Part shown: positions 16,812 through 25,087 of the stretch, one piece after another | Layout of the letters: the number at the start of each line of letters is the position of its first letter | Position numbering within the stretch: the stretch's first letter is position 1 | Assembly: GCF_015679265.1 (NCBI RefSeq) | Contig: NZ_CP064942.1 | Coordinates: 962,001-1,026,000, forward strand | Reading direction: 5' to 3' | DNA: 64,000 nt | Source: Pontivivens ytuae | GTDB lineage: Bacteria; Pseudomonadota; Alphaproteobacteria; Rhodobacterales; Rhodobacteraceae | Notes under the pieces: model-generated | Told to the model about the DNA's origin: nothing | Seen by the model: only the letters and a program-made list of their open reading frames with translations | The model's database searches: none | Position numbers and translations under genes: made by a program

Positions 16812-17768
16812 ATGCAGAACTATCTCGACTTCGAAAAGGGGCTGGCCGAGATTGAGGGCAAGGCCGAGGAACTGCGCGCCCTCGCCCGCCAGGACCCGGA
16901 GATGAAGGTCGATGAGGAGGCGAGCGCGCTCGACGCCAAGGCCAAGGGCCTGCTCGAAGAGCTCTACAAGGGCCTGACCCCATGGCGGAAGGCGCAGGTG
17001 GCCCGCCACCCCAACCGCCCGCACTGCAAGGACTACATCGACACGCTCTTCACCGAGTACACGGCACTTGCGGGCGACCGGAACTTCGCGGATGACCACG
17101 CGGTGATGGGTGGCCTCGCCCGGTTCGAGGACAAGCCGGTGGTGGTGATCGGGCAGGAGAAGGGGCACGACACAGCCACGCGGATCGCGCGCAACTTCGG
17201 CATGGCGCGGCCTGAGGGCTATCGCAAGGCGGTGCGCCTGATGGACCTCGCCGACCGCTTCGGCCTGCCGGTGATCACGCTGGTGGACACGCCCGGCGCC
17301 TATCCCGGCAAGGGGGCGGAGGAGCGCGGCCAGTCCGAGGCCATCGCCCGCTCCACCGAGAAATGCCTGCAGATCGGCGTGCCCCTCGTCTCCGTCGTCA
17401 TCGGCGAGGGCGGCTCGGGCGGTGCCGTCGCCTTTGCCACCGCGGACCGGGTCGCGATGCTGGAGCACTCGATCTACTCCGTGATCTCACCCGAAGGCTG
17501 CGCCTCGATCCTCTGGAAGGACGCGGAGAAGATGCGCGAGGCGGCCGAGGCGCTGCGGCTTACCGCGCAGGACCTCAAGAAGCTCGGCGTCATCGACCGC
17601 ATCATCGAGGAGCCGATGGGCGGCGCGCAGCGCGACCGAGAGCAGGCAATCGCCGGTGTCGGCCGCGCGATCGGCGCGATGCTCAAGGAGCTGAGCGGCA
17701 AGGACGCCAAGACCATCGTCGCCGACCGCCGCCGCAAGTTCCTGGAGATGGGCGGTACGGCGCTCTAG
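16812..17768 (+). CDS. accA: Acetyl-CoA carboxylase carboxyltransferase subunit alpha
   Basis: The 318-residue alpha subunit of the carboxyltransferase half of acetyl-CoA carboxylase, working with AccD to make malonyl-CoA for fatty-acid synthesis. The N-terminus [17 protein letters not shown] and later [50 protein letters not shown] and [18 protein letters not shown] are diagnostic of AccA; the twin-glycine oxyanion loops bind the acyl thioester and biotin. I start at the ATG at 16812, where homologues start, rather than the GTG at 16794. It stands alone, as accA usually does, divergent from a MarR-type regulator. Confidence 0.97.
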   Translation: MQNYLDFEKGLAEIEGKAEELRALARQDPEMKVDEEASALDAKAKGLLEELYKGLTPWRKAQVARHPNRPHCKDYIDTLFTEYTALAGDRNFADDHAVMGGLARFEDKPVVVIGQEKGHDTATRIARNFGMARPEGYRKAVRLMDLADRFGLPVITLVDTPGAYPGKGAEERGQSEAIARSTEKCLQIGVPLVSVVIGEGGSGGAVAFATADRVAMLEHSIYSVISPEGCASILWKDAEKMREAAEALRLTAQDLKKLGVIDRIIEEPMGGAQRDREQAIAGVGRAIGAMLKELSGKDAKTIVADRRRKFLEMGGTAL

Positions 17769-17820
17769 GCGCCTGCTCGATCACTCTCGCCAAGTACGCC
17801 CGCCGGAGGCGCCTCCCAGC

Positions 17821-18525
17821 TCAGGCCGGGTCGGGCAGAAGGGCGTCGGACGCCGGTTCGATCTCGGCTTCGAGCCGCGCCATGAACTCCGCATGGTCGA
17901 GGCCCGGCGGGATCTCCGGCAGGAACTCCACGACCGCGACACCGGGCCGGCGCAGCACCGAGTTGCGGCCCCAGAAGAGCCCCGCATTGGTCGCCGCGGG
18001 CACGCAAGGAAGCCCGTAGGCCTCGTAGAGCGCCGCGGCCCCCCGCTTGTAGCGGGCGACCTGGCCCGGCGCGACGCGGGTCCCTTGCGGGTAGATCACC
18101 ACCTGCCCGGGTTCATCGAGCTTCTGGCCCACATCCTCGACCATCTTGCCCATCGCCCCCTTCTCCCCGCGATTGACCGGCGCGCAGCCGATCTGCATCG
18201 CGTAGAAGCCGACGATGGGGGTCCACTTCACCGAGCTCTTCATCACGAATTTCGGGCGCGGCAGCGTGCCCATCATCATGATGATGTCGAGGAAGCTCTG
18301 GTGCTTGGACGCGACGATGCACGCCCCCTGGGGCACCGCCCCGCGGATCTCGACCCGCAGGCCGATGAGGTTCCGGGCGAGCCAGAAGACGACGTAGCAG
18401 TAGCGAGACATGAACCAGTAGGCCGCGTCGCGCGACAGCACCGCGGGGATCGCGCCGATGAGGCCCATGACGGCCATCACGACATACATGGCGAAGGAAA
18501 AGATCAGCGATCGGATCAGCAGCAT
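17821..18525 (-). CDS. plsC: 1-acyl-sn-glycerol-3-phosphate acyltransferase
   Basis: The 234-residue membrane-associated acyltransferase makes phosphatidic acid from lysophosphatidic acid. Motif I is KHQSFLD (H-X4-D), motif III is YPQGTRVAPG (the usual E of PEGTR is Q), and motif II lies in the IGCAPVNRG segment. An N-terminal hydrophobic hairpin (LIFSFAMYVVMAVMGLIGAI) anchors it to the inner membrane. It starts 9 bp after the ftsX stop, forming ftsE-ftsX-plsC, an order I recall from Rhodobacterales. The 3' side carries the GCCTCCGGCGGG element (about 17796-17815). Q for E in motif III occurs in active members and is not taken as inactivation. Confidence 0.93.
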   Translation of the reverse strand: MLLIRSLIFSFAMYVVMAVMGLIGAIPAVLSRDAAYWFMSRYCYVVFWLARNLIGLRVEIRGAVPQGACIVASKHQSFLDIIMMMGTLPRPKFVMKSSVKWTPIVGFYAMQIGCAPVNRGEKGAMGKMVEDVGQKLDEPGQVVIYPQGTRVAPGQVARYKRGAAALYEAYGLPCVPAATNAGLFWGRNSVLRRPGVAVVEFLPEIPPGLDHAEFMARLEAEIEPASDALLPDPA

Positions 18526-18534
18526 CGGGGGTCC

Positions 18535-19422
18535 TCAGCCATCCTCGAGACGGCGCAGCATGGCGAAGGCCGCCATGCGCGTCGCGATAAACGCGGTCAG
18601 CGCCGCGATCAAGGGGATGGTGAGGAAGAGCGCCCATTCCGCGCCCTCCGGTCCGAGCCGCGTGACGAAGGCCGCCTCGCGCGCCACGTCGGGCATCAGC
18701 GCGAGGCCGAGGGCGGCGAGACCGGTGCCAATCACGGCGCCTGCACCTGCGCGCAGGGTGAAGCGGCGGACGAAGGCGCGGGCGATGTAGCGGTCCTGAG
18801 CCCCGATCAGCCGCAGCGTGCGGATGAGCTGGGCGTTAGCGGCCAATGCTGCCTGTGCGGCGAGCGTGATCATCGTGGCGGTCGCAGCAAGGATCAGCAC
18901 CAGCGCGCCGAGGGCGAAGACCCCGAGCCGCCGCGCGGCGGACACCATCGGCCGCCGCCAGCGCGTATGGTCGTCAAGCACCGCATCGGGCGCTTCCCCG
19001 GCGAGGCGCAGGCGCAGGCTCTCCATATCCGGGCCGGCCTCGCTCTCCTCCATCACAATGATGCGGGGCAGCGGCAGCACGTCGAGGGTGAGCGAGGTGC
19101 CGAGCCAGGGTGTGAGCAGATCCGCCTGTTCCTCCCGCGTGAGGAGCCGCGCCGCGATGATGCCGGGCGTCGTCTCGGCAGCCGCAAGCGCCGCCTCAGC
19201 CTGCGCGTCCATGTCCGGCGCGCTCGCGAGAACCGTGATGGTGGAGGAGCGGGCGAGCTCCGCCGACCAGCGCTCCGCAAGCCGGCCCGCGGCAAGGGAC
19301 GCTGCCAGCGCCGCAACCGCGAGGGCTGCCATCGCGATGGCCGTGGCGCTGACGAGCCAGGCGGTGAAGCCCGAGGGCGGGACGATGTTCTCCGCCTTTG
19401 CGGCCGGGCGCAGGGCGCTCAC
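18535..19422 (-). CDS. ftsX: Cell division protein FtsX
   Basis: The 295-residue permease-like partner of FtsE couples ATP hydrolysis at the septum to activation of peptidoglycan hydrolases. An N-terminal transmembrane helix (VSATAIAMAALAVAALAASL) is followed by a ~120-residue periplasmic loop and then three helices (LGVFALGALVLILAATATM, AVIGTGLAALGLALM, LFLTIPLIAALTAFI). This gives the four-helix FtsX topology. It starts with GTG at 19422, overlapping the ftsE stop in GTGA, so the two are translationally coupled. The loop is divergent, as usual in alphaproteobacteria. The call rests on topology plus gene order. Confidence 0.88.
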   Translation of the reverse strand: MSALRPAAKAENIVPPSGFTAWLVSATAIAMAALAVAALAASLAAGRLAERWSAELARSSTITVLASAPDMDAQAEAALAAAETTPGIIAARLLTREEQADLLTPWLGTSLTLDVLPLPRIIVMEESEAGPDMESLRLRLAGEAPDAVLDDHTRWRRPMVSAARRLGVFALGALVLILAATATMITLAAQAALAANAQLIRTLRLIGAQDRYIARAFVRRFTLRAGAGAVIGTGLAALGLALMPDVAREAAFVTRLGPEGAEWALFLTIPLIAALTAFIATRMAAFAMLRRLEDG

Positions 19423-20096
19423 AGGTCGGTCCCCGCGACGGTCATCCGCCCCTTGGCGAGGCGCAGCACGCGGGCGTTCACGTCGGCCTTCGCCGCGCGG
19501 ATCAGGTTGAGGTCGTGGGTCGCGATCAGGATTGCCTTGCCGAGCCGGTTGAGCTCGACGAGGAGGCGCAGCACCTTCTCCGCCATCGCCCAGTCGAGGT
19601 TGCCCGTGGGCTCGTCCGCGACGATCACGTCGGGGGCGACGATGATGGCGCGGGCCAGCGCCGCCCGCTGACGCTCGCCGCCCGAAAGCTCCGGCGGCAG
19701 GGCGGTCGCGCGATGCTCCAACCCCACCCATTTCAGGAGGTCGTCGAGGTCCTGGTCACTGTTGCCATCCGCACGGCCACTGACGCGCAAGGGCAACATG
19801 ATGTTGTCGCGCAGGCTCAGGTGGTCGAGGAACTGGCAGTTCTGGTGCATCACGCCCATGCGCTGCCGCTGGCGCGCGATGTCGTCCCGGTCCATGCCGG
19901 CCGCATCCCGCCCGAAGCTCAGCATCCGCCCCTCGCTCGGCCGCAGCGCGAGGTAGCACATCTTGAGGAAGGTGGTCTTTCCCGCGCCCGACGGCCCGGT
20001 GAGGAAGTGGAACGAGCCCGGCGTCACCTGCAGCGTGAGCCCCGACAGGATCCGGTCCTGACCGTAGCTGAAGCCCGCCTCTTCGAATTCGATCAC
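19419..20096 (-). CDS. ftsE: Cell division ATP-binding protein FtsE
   Basis: The 225-residue ABC ATPase shows Walker A GPSGAGKTTFLK near residue 37, Q-loop region HQNCQFLDHLSLRDN, signature ELSGGERQRAALARAI, Walker B VIVADEPTGNLD and H-loop IATHDLN. It pairs with FtsX at the division site. It starts with GTG at 20096 (MIEFEEAGFSYG); open frame upstream adds 13 residues without similarity. The gene is divergent from a zinc-ribbon membrane-protein gene with a 178-bp shared control region. It overlaps ftsX by four bases. Confidence 0.95.
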   Translation of the reverse strand: MIEFEEAGFSYGQDRILSGLTLQVTPGSFHFLTGPSGAGKTTFLKMCYLALRPSEGRMLSFGRDAAGMDRDDIARQRQRMGVMHQNCQFLDHLSLRDNIMLPLRVSGRADGNSDQDLDDLLKWVGLEHRATALPPELSGGERQRAALARAIIVAPDVIVADEPTGNLDWAMAEKVLRLLVELNRLGKAILIATHDLNLIRAAKADVNARVLRLAKGRMTVAGTDL

Positions 20097-20235
20097 GGCT
20101 GCCCCGTTTCTTCTTGTTGCCCCCGGCGGGACCATCGCAGATCGGCACGAAGGTCACAATCTCTTCGGCTCTAGGCACTGTGCGATTTGCGCGCTAGATT
20201 TCCCCGACCGGTCGTTTAGGGGTTGAATGACCGCG

Positions 20236-20251
20236 CCGCGCACGTGCGCGG
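20236..20251. promoter_or_regulatory. 16-bp perfect palindrome before the zinc-ribbon gene
   Basis: CCGCGCACGTGCGCGG is an uninterrupted perfect palindrome ending 23 bp before the ATG at 20275. It could be an operator or a hairpin that masks the ribosome site GAGGGGAGGGG. No matching regulator family is recognised. Confidence 0.35.
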
Positions 20252-20274
20252 ACCGAGGGGAGGGGACAACGAAC

Positions 20275-21579
20275 ATGCGGCTGATCTGTCCGAACTGCGC
20301 CACGCAATACGAGGTGCCCGACAGCGCCATCCCGGCGCGGGGTCGGAAGGTCGAATGCGGGAACTGCGGCAATAGCTGGCACGTCAGCCCGCCCGAGGTT
20401 GTGGCGGAGGAAGCCGCGCAAGTCGTTGAACCGGAACAGGTTGTCGAGGAGACGCCGCCGCCCGCCGCCGAAGAGCCGGTGGTCGAGGCCGAGGCTGCAC
20501 CGGTTGCGGAAGAGACGAGCGGTCAGCCCGCCTTCGACGCCAACGTGCTGCGCGAGCTGCTTGCCCGGCCGGTGACGAAGGACGAAGCTTCGGAAGAGAC
20601 GGCGGAGGCTGTCGAAGAGGCGCCGCAGGAGGACGTTGAAGCCCCGTCTTTCGCCTCGGAAGAGGTGGCGGAGACGGAAGATGACGCTCCGCGCGCGGAC
20701 GACACCGAAGATGCCGCGTCGGATGAGGCTTTCGAGCAACAGGACGATGTGGCCGCCGTGGCGCAGGAGGAGCCTTCCGAGGAGCTCACCGCCGAAGCAT
20801 CGGATGACGCCAGCGAGGACGCGCCGCGCACGCCGGAGGGCGAGGACACCACCGACGGTATGTCGATCCCGCCCGTGCCGCAGCCCGAGAGCAGCGTGCG
20901 ACAGAGCGCCGACGCCGCCTTCGAGGCGATGCGCGCCCGTCGCGCCGCCCGCCGGGCCGCTCGCGCCGCGCAGCGCGAGCAGGAGGAGGCCGCAGCCAGC
21001 GCCGAGGTCGAGCCGCAGGACGACGCGCCCACCGAGGCGGAGACGGCCGAGAGCGATCCGAACGTCATGGCCGACCTGCGCCGCCTGATCGACAGCGACG
21101 ACGCGCAGCCCGAGACGACTGAGAGCGAGAACACGGTCGAGGAGATGCCGGCGGCACCGCGCCGTCCACGCCGCGAGCGTCCGCCGCGTCCGGGTAGCGA
21201 GGCTGCGACGGAGGCAGGCGACGACGACCGCGTCGTGCCCCTCTCCCGCCGTCCGCGGCCCAAGCGCCCGGGTGCCTCCGAGGCCACTGCCCTGCCGGAG
21301 CAGGAACCGGACACCGTCGATACCGAGATTTCCGCCGCCGCCATCGCCGCAGACGATGTGCCCGCACGGGGCCGCGGGGTGCTGGGCTTTGCCGTCGCGA
21401 TCATGCTCTTCGTCGTGCTCGCCGTCGTCTACATGATCGCGCCGAGCCTGTCGGCCGCGGTTCCACCGGCCGCGCCGGTGCTTGACGCCTATGCCAGCAG
21501 CGTCGACGCGCTGCGGCTGTCGATCAGCGACACTTATCGCGGGCTGACGGGCGGCGCCGCAGGACCGACTTCCGGCTGA
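20275..21579 (+). CDS. MJ0042-type zinc-ribbon membrane protein, acidic linker
   Basis: The 434-residue protein begins MRLICPNCATQYEVPDSAIP and continues KVECGNCGNSWHV, an MJ0042-family zinc ribbon (C-X2-C...C-X2-C). About 300 residues of low-complexity E/A/D/P-rich sequence follow, broken by an arginine-rich patch (MRARRAARRAARAAQRE). A single transmembrane helix lies near residue 380 (GFAVAIMLFVVLAVVYMIA) with a short periplasmic tail. The zinc ribbon is therefore cytoplasmic, tethered by a long disordered linker. It is divergent from ftsE; the same family next to ftsEX is familiar in Rhodobacterales. The role is unknown. A strong terminator follows at 21603-21629. Confidence 0.87.
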   Translation: MRLICPNCATQYEVPDSAIPARGRKVECGNCGNSWHVSPPEVVAEEAAQVVEPEQVVEETPPPAAEEPVVEAEAAPVAEETSGQPAFDANVLRELLARPVTKDEASEETAEAVEEAPQEDVEAPSFASEEVAETEDDAPRADDTEDAASDEAFEQQDDVAAVAQEEPSEELTAEASDDASEDAPRTPEGEDTTDGMSIPPVPQPESSVRQSADAAFEAMRARRAARRAARAAQREQEEAAASAEVEPQDDAPTEAETAESDPNVMADLRRLIDSDDAQPETTESENTVEEMPAAPRRPRRERPPRPGSEAATEAGDDDRVVPLSRRPRPKRPGASEATALPEQEPDTVDTEISAAAIAADDVPARGRGVLGFAVAIMLFVVLAVVYMIAPSLSAAVPPAAPVLDAYASSVDALRLSISDTYRGLTGGAAGPTSG

Positions 21580-21602
21580 TCTCTCTTAACTGACGGATGC
21601 AG

Positions 21603-21629
21603 AACGGCCCGCCCCGGCGGGCCGTTTTT
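21603..21629 (+). terminator. Rho-independent terminator
   Basis: ACGGCCCGCC pairs with GGCGGGCCGT (10-bp stem, very short loop), followed by TTTTTCGTT on the + strand. It ends the zinc-ribbon gene. It also lies just beyond the stop of the convergent TIGR02302 gene and could work in both directions. Confidence 0.85.
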
Positions 21630-21640
21630 CGTTGCGCGCC

Positions 21641-24193
21641 TCAGAACCGATCGAGCAGGCGGCGCAGGTATTCGCGCTCTTCCGCCGGTCGGTCCTGCTC
21701 GGCGGAGCGGCGGCGGATCTCGTCCATCAGGTCCTGAACGGAGCCGAGCGGGCCGACATCCGGCACCATCTCGCCCTCGCCATCGAGCGCACGGCCATTG
21801 GCGGTCGGCCGGCCCAGCGGGTCGCGGGCATCGCCGTTCTCCCCGGATTCGGCGGCGACATCGCCCTGGTTCGGGGAGGGGTTCGCCTCGGTCTCCTGAT
21901 CAAGCTGGCGAAGGGTCTCGCGCAGCGACTCCATGGCTTCCGCCTGGCTGTCGAGTGCGCCGCGGCCATCCTCGCGCTGCAGTGCATCGCGGGAGTCGGC
22001 CATCTCGCGCTCGGCCTCGTCCAGCGCGTCGCGGCTGCCGTTGCCCGGCAGGCCCTCGCCCAGCTCGTCGAGCAGGCGGCGCAGCGCCTCCTGCGTTTCG
22101 GCGAGGCCCTGGAGGCCCTGTTGACCCTGGCCCTGACCGCCCGGGCCGCCTTCCGGCTGGCTCGGCGTGCCCTGTTGCTGACCCTGCTGGCCTTGCTGAC
22201 CCTGGCCCTGCCCCATCCCCTCGCGGAACTGGCGCTGCAGCTCCTCGAACGAGCGGTCGGCGAGCTCCTGCTGCTGGCGGAGGAGATCCTGCACGCCCTC
22301 CTGCGGGGTGCCGCCCTCACCCGGACCGCCGGGCTGGCCCTCGCCCTGCCCCTGGCCGTTGAGGGCCATGGTCATGTTCTCCATCATCTGGGCGAGCTGA
22401 TCGAGGAGACGCTGCGCCTCGTCCCGGTCCCCCTGTTCGGAGAGTTCCTGGATGCGGTCGAGCAGGTCCTGCAGGTCCTGCTGGCTCATGGTCATGCCGT
22501 TTTCCATGGACTGCTCGGCGCGCTGCTGTGCCTCCGGATTGTCCTGCAGCGCCTCGGCCATCTGGCGCATGTAGTCCTGCATGGCCTCGCGCAGCTCCTG
22601 CATCAGCTCCGCGATTTCCTCGTCGCTCGCGCCTTCCTCCAGTGCCTGGCTGAGGCGTTCCTGGGCGCGTCGCAGGGCGGCGGCGGCATCGGCGAGGCGA
22701 CCATCCTCGATGGAGAGGGCGGTGGCCCAGAGCTGCTCGGCGATCTCGTCGGTGCGGTCGAGTACCGTGCCTTCGTCCCGCGCGGCGTCGAGCGCACGGA
22801 TCGCGGTGCGCAGTTGCAGGAAGGCGCCGGACGGCACCTCAAGCTCCTCGGGCCGGTAGGAGACGGCGCGCAGAACCTGGCTGACGCGGCGGGCGTTCTC
22901 CTCCGGCGCCCAGAGGAGATCACGGCGCTGCTCGACGATGGCGCGGGCCAGCGGGTCGAAGAAGGAGCGGCGGGGCAGTTCGAGCTCCCGCGTCTCACTG
23001 CGACCCGACTGCTCGGCCCCGTCATAGACCGTGAGATGCACCTGCACCGGCATCGCGGCGAAGGGATGGGTGGAGAAGTCCTGCACCATGATCTCGGTCA
23101 GCTCCTGCCCAACGACGCGTGCGGGCAGCGGCAGGTCGACGACGAGCGGCTCGCGCGCCATGGGCTCGGCGGCGAGGCCGTAGCGACGGTCGACGGCATC
23201 GAGGTCGAGGGTCACGGTCATCTCGGCCCGCGCGACCTCGTAATCGTCGGTGGCAGCGAAGGGCACTTCGGTGGCCCCCGCCTGCGCGCGCGCGATCTCC
23301 CCGTCGAAGCGGATGGTGGGGGAGAGGTCGCCATCCACGGTGAAAGTCCAGCTCGCAAGCTCGGACCGGCCGCGGCGCAGGCTCATGCGGCCGCCCTGCT
23401 CCACCGTGAAGCTCGCATCGGCGAGGCCGGGGGCGAGGCTGGTGAGCGGGGTGTTGCCCGCGGCGCTCAGCGTTTCCTCCAGCGTGAAGTCGTCGCCATA
23501 GGCGCGCATCACGATCTCGGTCCCGGCGGGCAATGCGATCGCTGCGGCCTCGCCGGCGCGCTCGGTCAGGTAGAGGGTGGGGGCGCCGGTATAGCCGGGC
23601 GGCGTGGCCCAGGCCTCGAAAGCCGGGCCGGCGGCGACGGCGGGGCCACCGCCGATCAGGGCGCCGGGATCGGCATCGCCGCCGCGGACGAAGAGCAGCG
23701 CGGCGACACAGGCGGTGGCTGCGAGCAGGCGGAGTGCGAGCGGGTCCTGCCGCGCGACGCGCAGGTCGGCGGGCGGTACCTCACGCTCACTGGCCCGCTC
23801 GAAGGCGCGGCGGCGGTGCGCCTCCCACACGGCACGTTGGGCGGAGGTCGGCTCCTCGGCCGGGCGATCGTCGAGGGTCGCGAGCGGACGGCCTTCCCCT
23901 TCCAGATCGAGGCGAAGGGCGGCGTCATTGCGGTCCGGCCAGCGGAAACGGGCGGCGCCGAGGCCGAAGAGTCCCCCTGCGATCAGCACCACCAGAATGG
24001 CAGGCCAGGGGGCCCAGCTGTTTACGAGGTTAGCCCCGCCGAAACCTACAAAAGCCACAACTGCGAGCAGGAAGGTCCAGACCGGCCAGAACACGCGCGC
24101 CGCCCGTTCGGAGGCGATCACCAGCCGGGTGCGCGAGATCCGCCGGGCGATCTGCCTGCGGATGCTGTCGGTGTCGGTGTGGTTGTCCTGCAT
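21641..24193 (-). CDS. TIGR02302/DUF4175-type membrane protein with Gln/Gly-rich tail
   Basis: The 850-residue protein is of a family known only in alphaproteobacteria. Two hydrophobic segments come early (VWTFLLAVVAFVGFGGA, AILVVLIAGGLFGLGAA) and a third near residue 155 (LALRLLAATACVAALLFV), followed by a ~300-residue extracytoplasmic beta-rich part with ATPPGYTGAPTLYL. From about residue 480 the protein is helical and E/Q/A/M-rich, then strongly Gln/Gly/Pro-rich (GQGQGQQGQQGQQ at ~665-680), ending in another coiled segment. I start at the ATG at 24193, where GGGAGG sits six bases upstream. Position next to lysA/argH is the usual Rhodobacterales order. Molecular function is unknown; an envelope scaffold is an inference. 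Confidence 0.88.
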   Translation of the reverse strand: MQDNHTDTDSIRRQIARRISRTRLVIASERAARVFWPVWTFLLAVVAFVGFGGANLVNSWAPWPAILVVLIAGGLFGLGAARFRWPDRNDAALRLDLEGEGRPLATLDDRPAEEPTSAQRAVWEAHRRRAFERASEREVPPADLRVARQDPLALRLLAATACVAALLFVRGGDADPGALIGGGPAVAAGPAFEAWATPPGYTGAPTLYLTERAGEAAAIALPAGTEIVMRAYGDDFTLEETLSAAGNTPLTSLAPGLADASFTVEQGGRMSLRRGRSELASWTFTVDGDLSPTIRFDGEIARAQAGATEVPFAATDDYEVARAEMTVTLDLDAVDRRYGLAAEPMAREPLVVDLPLPARVVGQELTEIMVQDFSTHPFAAMPVQVHLTVYDGAEQSGRSETRELELPRRSFFDPLARAIVEQRRDLLWAPEENARRVSQVLRAVSYRPEELEVPSGAFLQLRTAIRALDAARDEGTVLDRTDEIAEQLWATALSIEDGRLADAAAALRRAQERLSQALEEGASDEEIAELMQELREAMQDYMRQMAEALQDNPEAQQRAEQSMENGMTMSQQDLQDLLDRIQELSEQGDRDEAQRLLDQLAQMMENMTMALNGQGQGEGQPGGPGEGGTPQEGVQDLLRQQQELADRSFEELQRQFREGMGQGQGQQGQQGQQQGTPSQPEGGPGGQGQGQQGLQGLAETQEALRRLLDELGEGLPGNGSRDALDEAEREMADSRDALQREDGRGALDSQAEAMESLRETLRQLDQETEANPSPNQGDVAAESGENGDARDPLGRPTANGRALDGEGEMVPDVGPLGSVQDLMDEIRRRSAEQDRPAEEREYLRRLLDRF

Positions 24194-24313
24194 ATACGCC
24201 TCCCGCGACACGCGGCCGAGCGCATCACTTAGCTGGAAGCGTAGCGCAGGGGCTGGGCAGGACCAAGGCCGCAGCCATTCAACTTGCGCGGACGTGATGA
24301 CGCAAGGGCGGGA

Positions 24314-25087
24314 TCAGGCTTGGTCGAGTTGGACTGTCACGGTGCCGAGATTGGCAAAACGGGCGGTGTAGGGCGTCCCGAACGCCGCCACGATCATCTC
24401 CGTCAGCAGGCCGGTGGAGACGATATCGCCCGCGCGCAGCGTCCGGCCGCGCTCGTGAAGGTGGTTGGCGAGCCAGGTGACCACGGCGAGCGGATCGCCC
24501 AGCGCGTTGGCGCCGATGCCGGTTGCGACGGTCGTGTCGCCCGCGTCGACCTCCACCGGTTCCTTCGCGAGGTCCAGATCGGGCCGCCAGTCGATGCCTT
24601 CACCGAGGACCAGATGCTGGTTCACCGCGCCGTCGGCGGCGATCCACGGCGCGCTTTCGCGGATCGTGCCGGGCAGCCGTTTGGTCGCGAGTTCGAAGGC
24701 GGGGTGGACCGTCGCGATGGCCGCGGTGACGTCTTCGCGGCTGACGGGGGCGTCGGTCCGGGGAAGGTCCCGCGCCATGCGCACGGCGATCTCGGCCTCC
24801 AGCACGCGCAGGTCGTCGGCACTCACGACAAGATGCGCAGGCGAGGCATGGACGAGGCCGTCGAAGAGCGGGCCGCAGATCGGCTCGCCCACGCCCATCG
24901 CCTCCTGCGCGGCGTGGGAGGTCAGGCCGATCTTCCAGCCGATGACGGGGCGGCCCATGGCTTCGGCCATGTCGTCCTGCACGCGGTAGCCCTCGACGAG
25001 GTCGACCGGCGCACGCTCCGGATAGGCCGCCAGCCGCGCACCGGCGCGCCGCGTCCTTGCCAGCAGCGCGCCGAGCGGCTCAGCCAT
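24314..25087 (-). CDS. 2-keto-4-pentenoate hydratase-like (FAH family) enzyme
   Basis: The 257-residue protein resembles MhpD/DmpH-type hydratases and 4-oxalocrotonate decarboxylases. Typical segments are GWKIGLTSHAAQEAMGV, PICGPLFDGLV, LEAEIAVRMARDLP (metal-binding E-X-E), and GDPLAVVTWLANHLHERGRTL with AGDIVSTGLLTE near the C-terminus. Members add water to 2-hydroxydienoates from aromatic degradation; hydratase and decarboxylase cannot be separated here. The start overlaps the lysA stop by 8 bp, so translation is coupled to lysA, which is odd for a catabolic enzyme. No other aromatic-degradation gene lies in the window. Confidence 0.88.
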   Translation of the reverse strand: MAEPLGALLARTRRAGARLAAYPERAPVDLVEGYRVQDDMAEAMGRPVIGWKIGLTSHAAQEAMGVGEPICGPLFDGLVHASPAHLVVSADDLRVLEAEIAVRMARDLPRTDAPVSREDVTAAIATVHPAFELATKRLPGTIRESAPWIAADGAVNQHLVLGEGIDWRPDLDLAKEPVEVDAGDTTVATGIGANALGDPLAVVTWLANHLHERGRTLRAGDIVSTGLLTEMIVAAFGTPYTARFANLGTVTVQLDQA

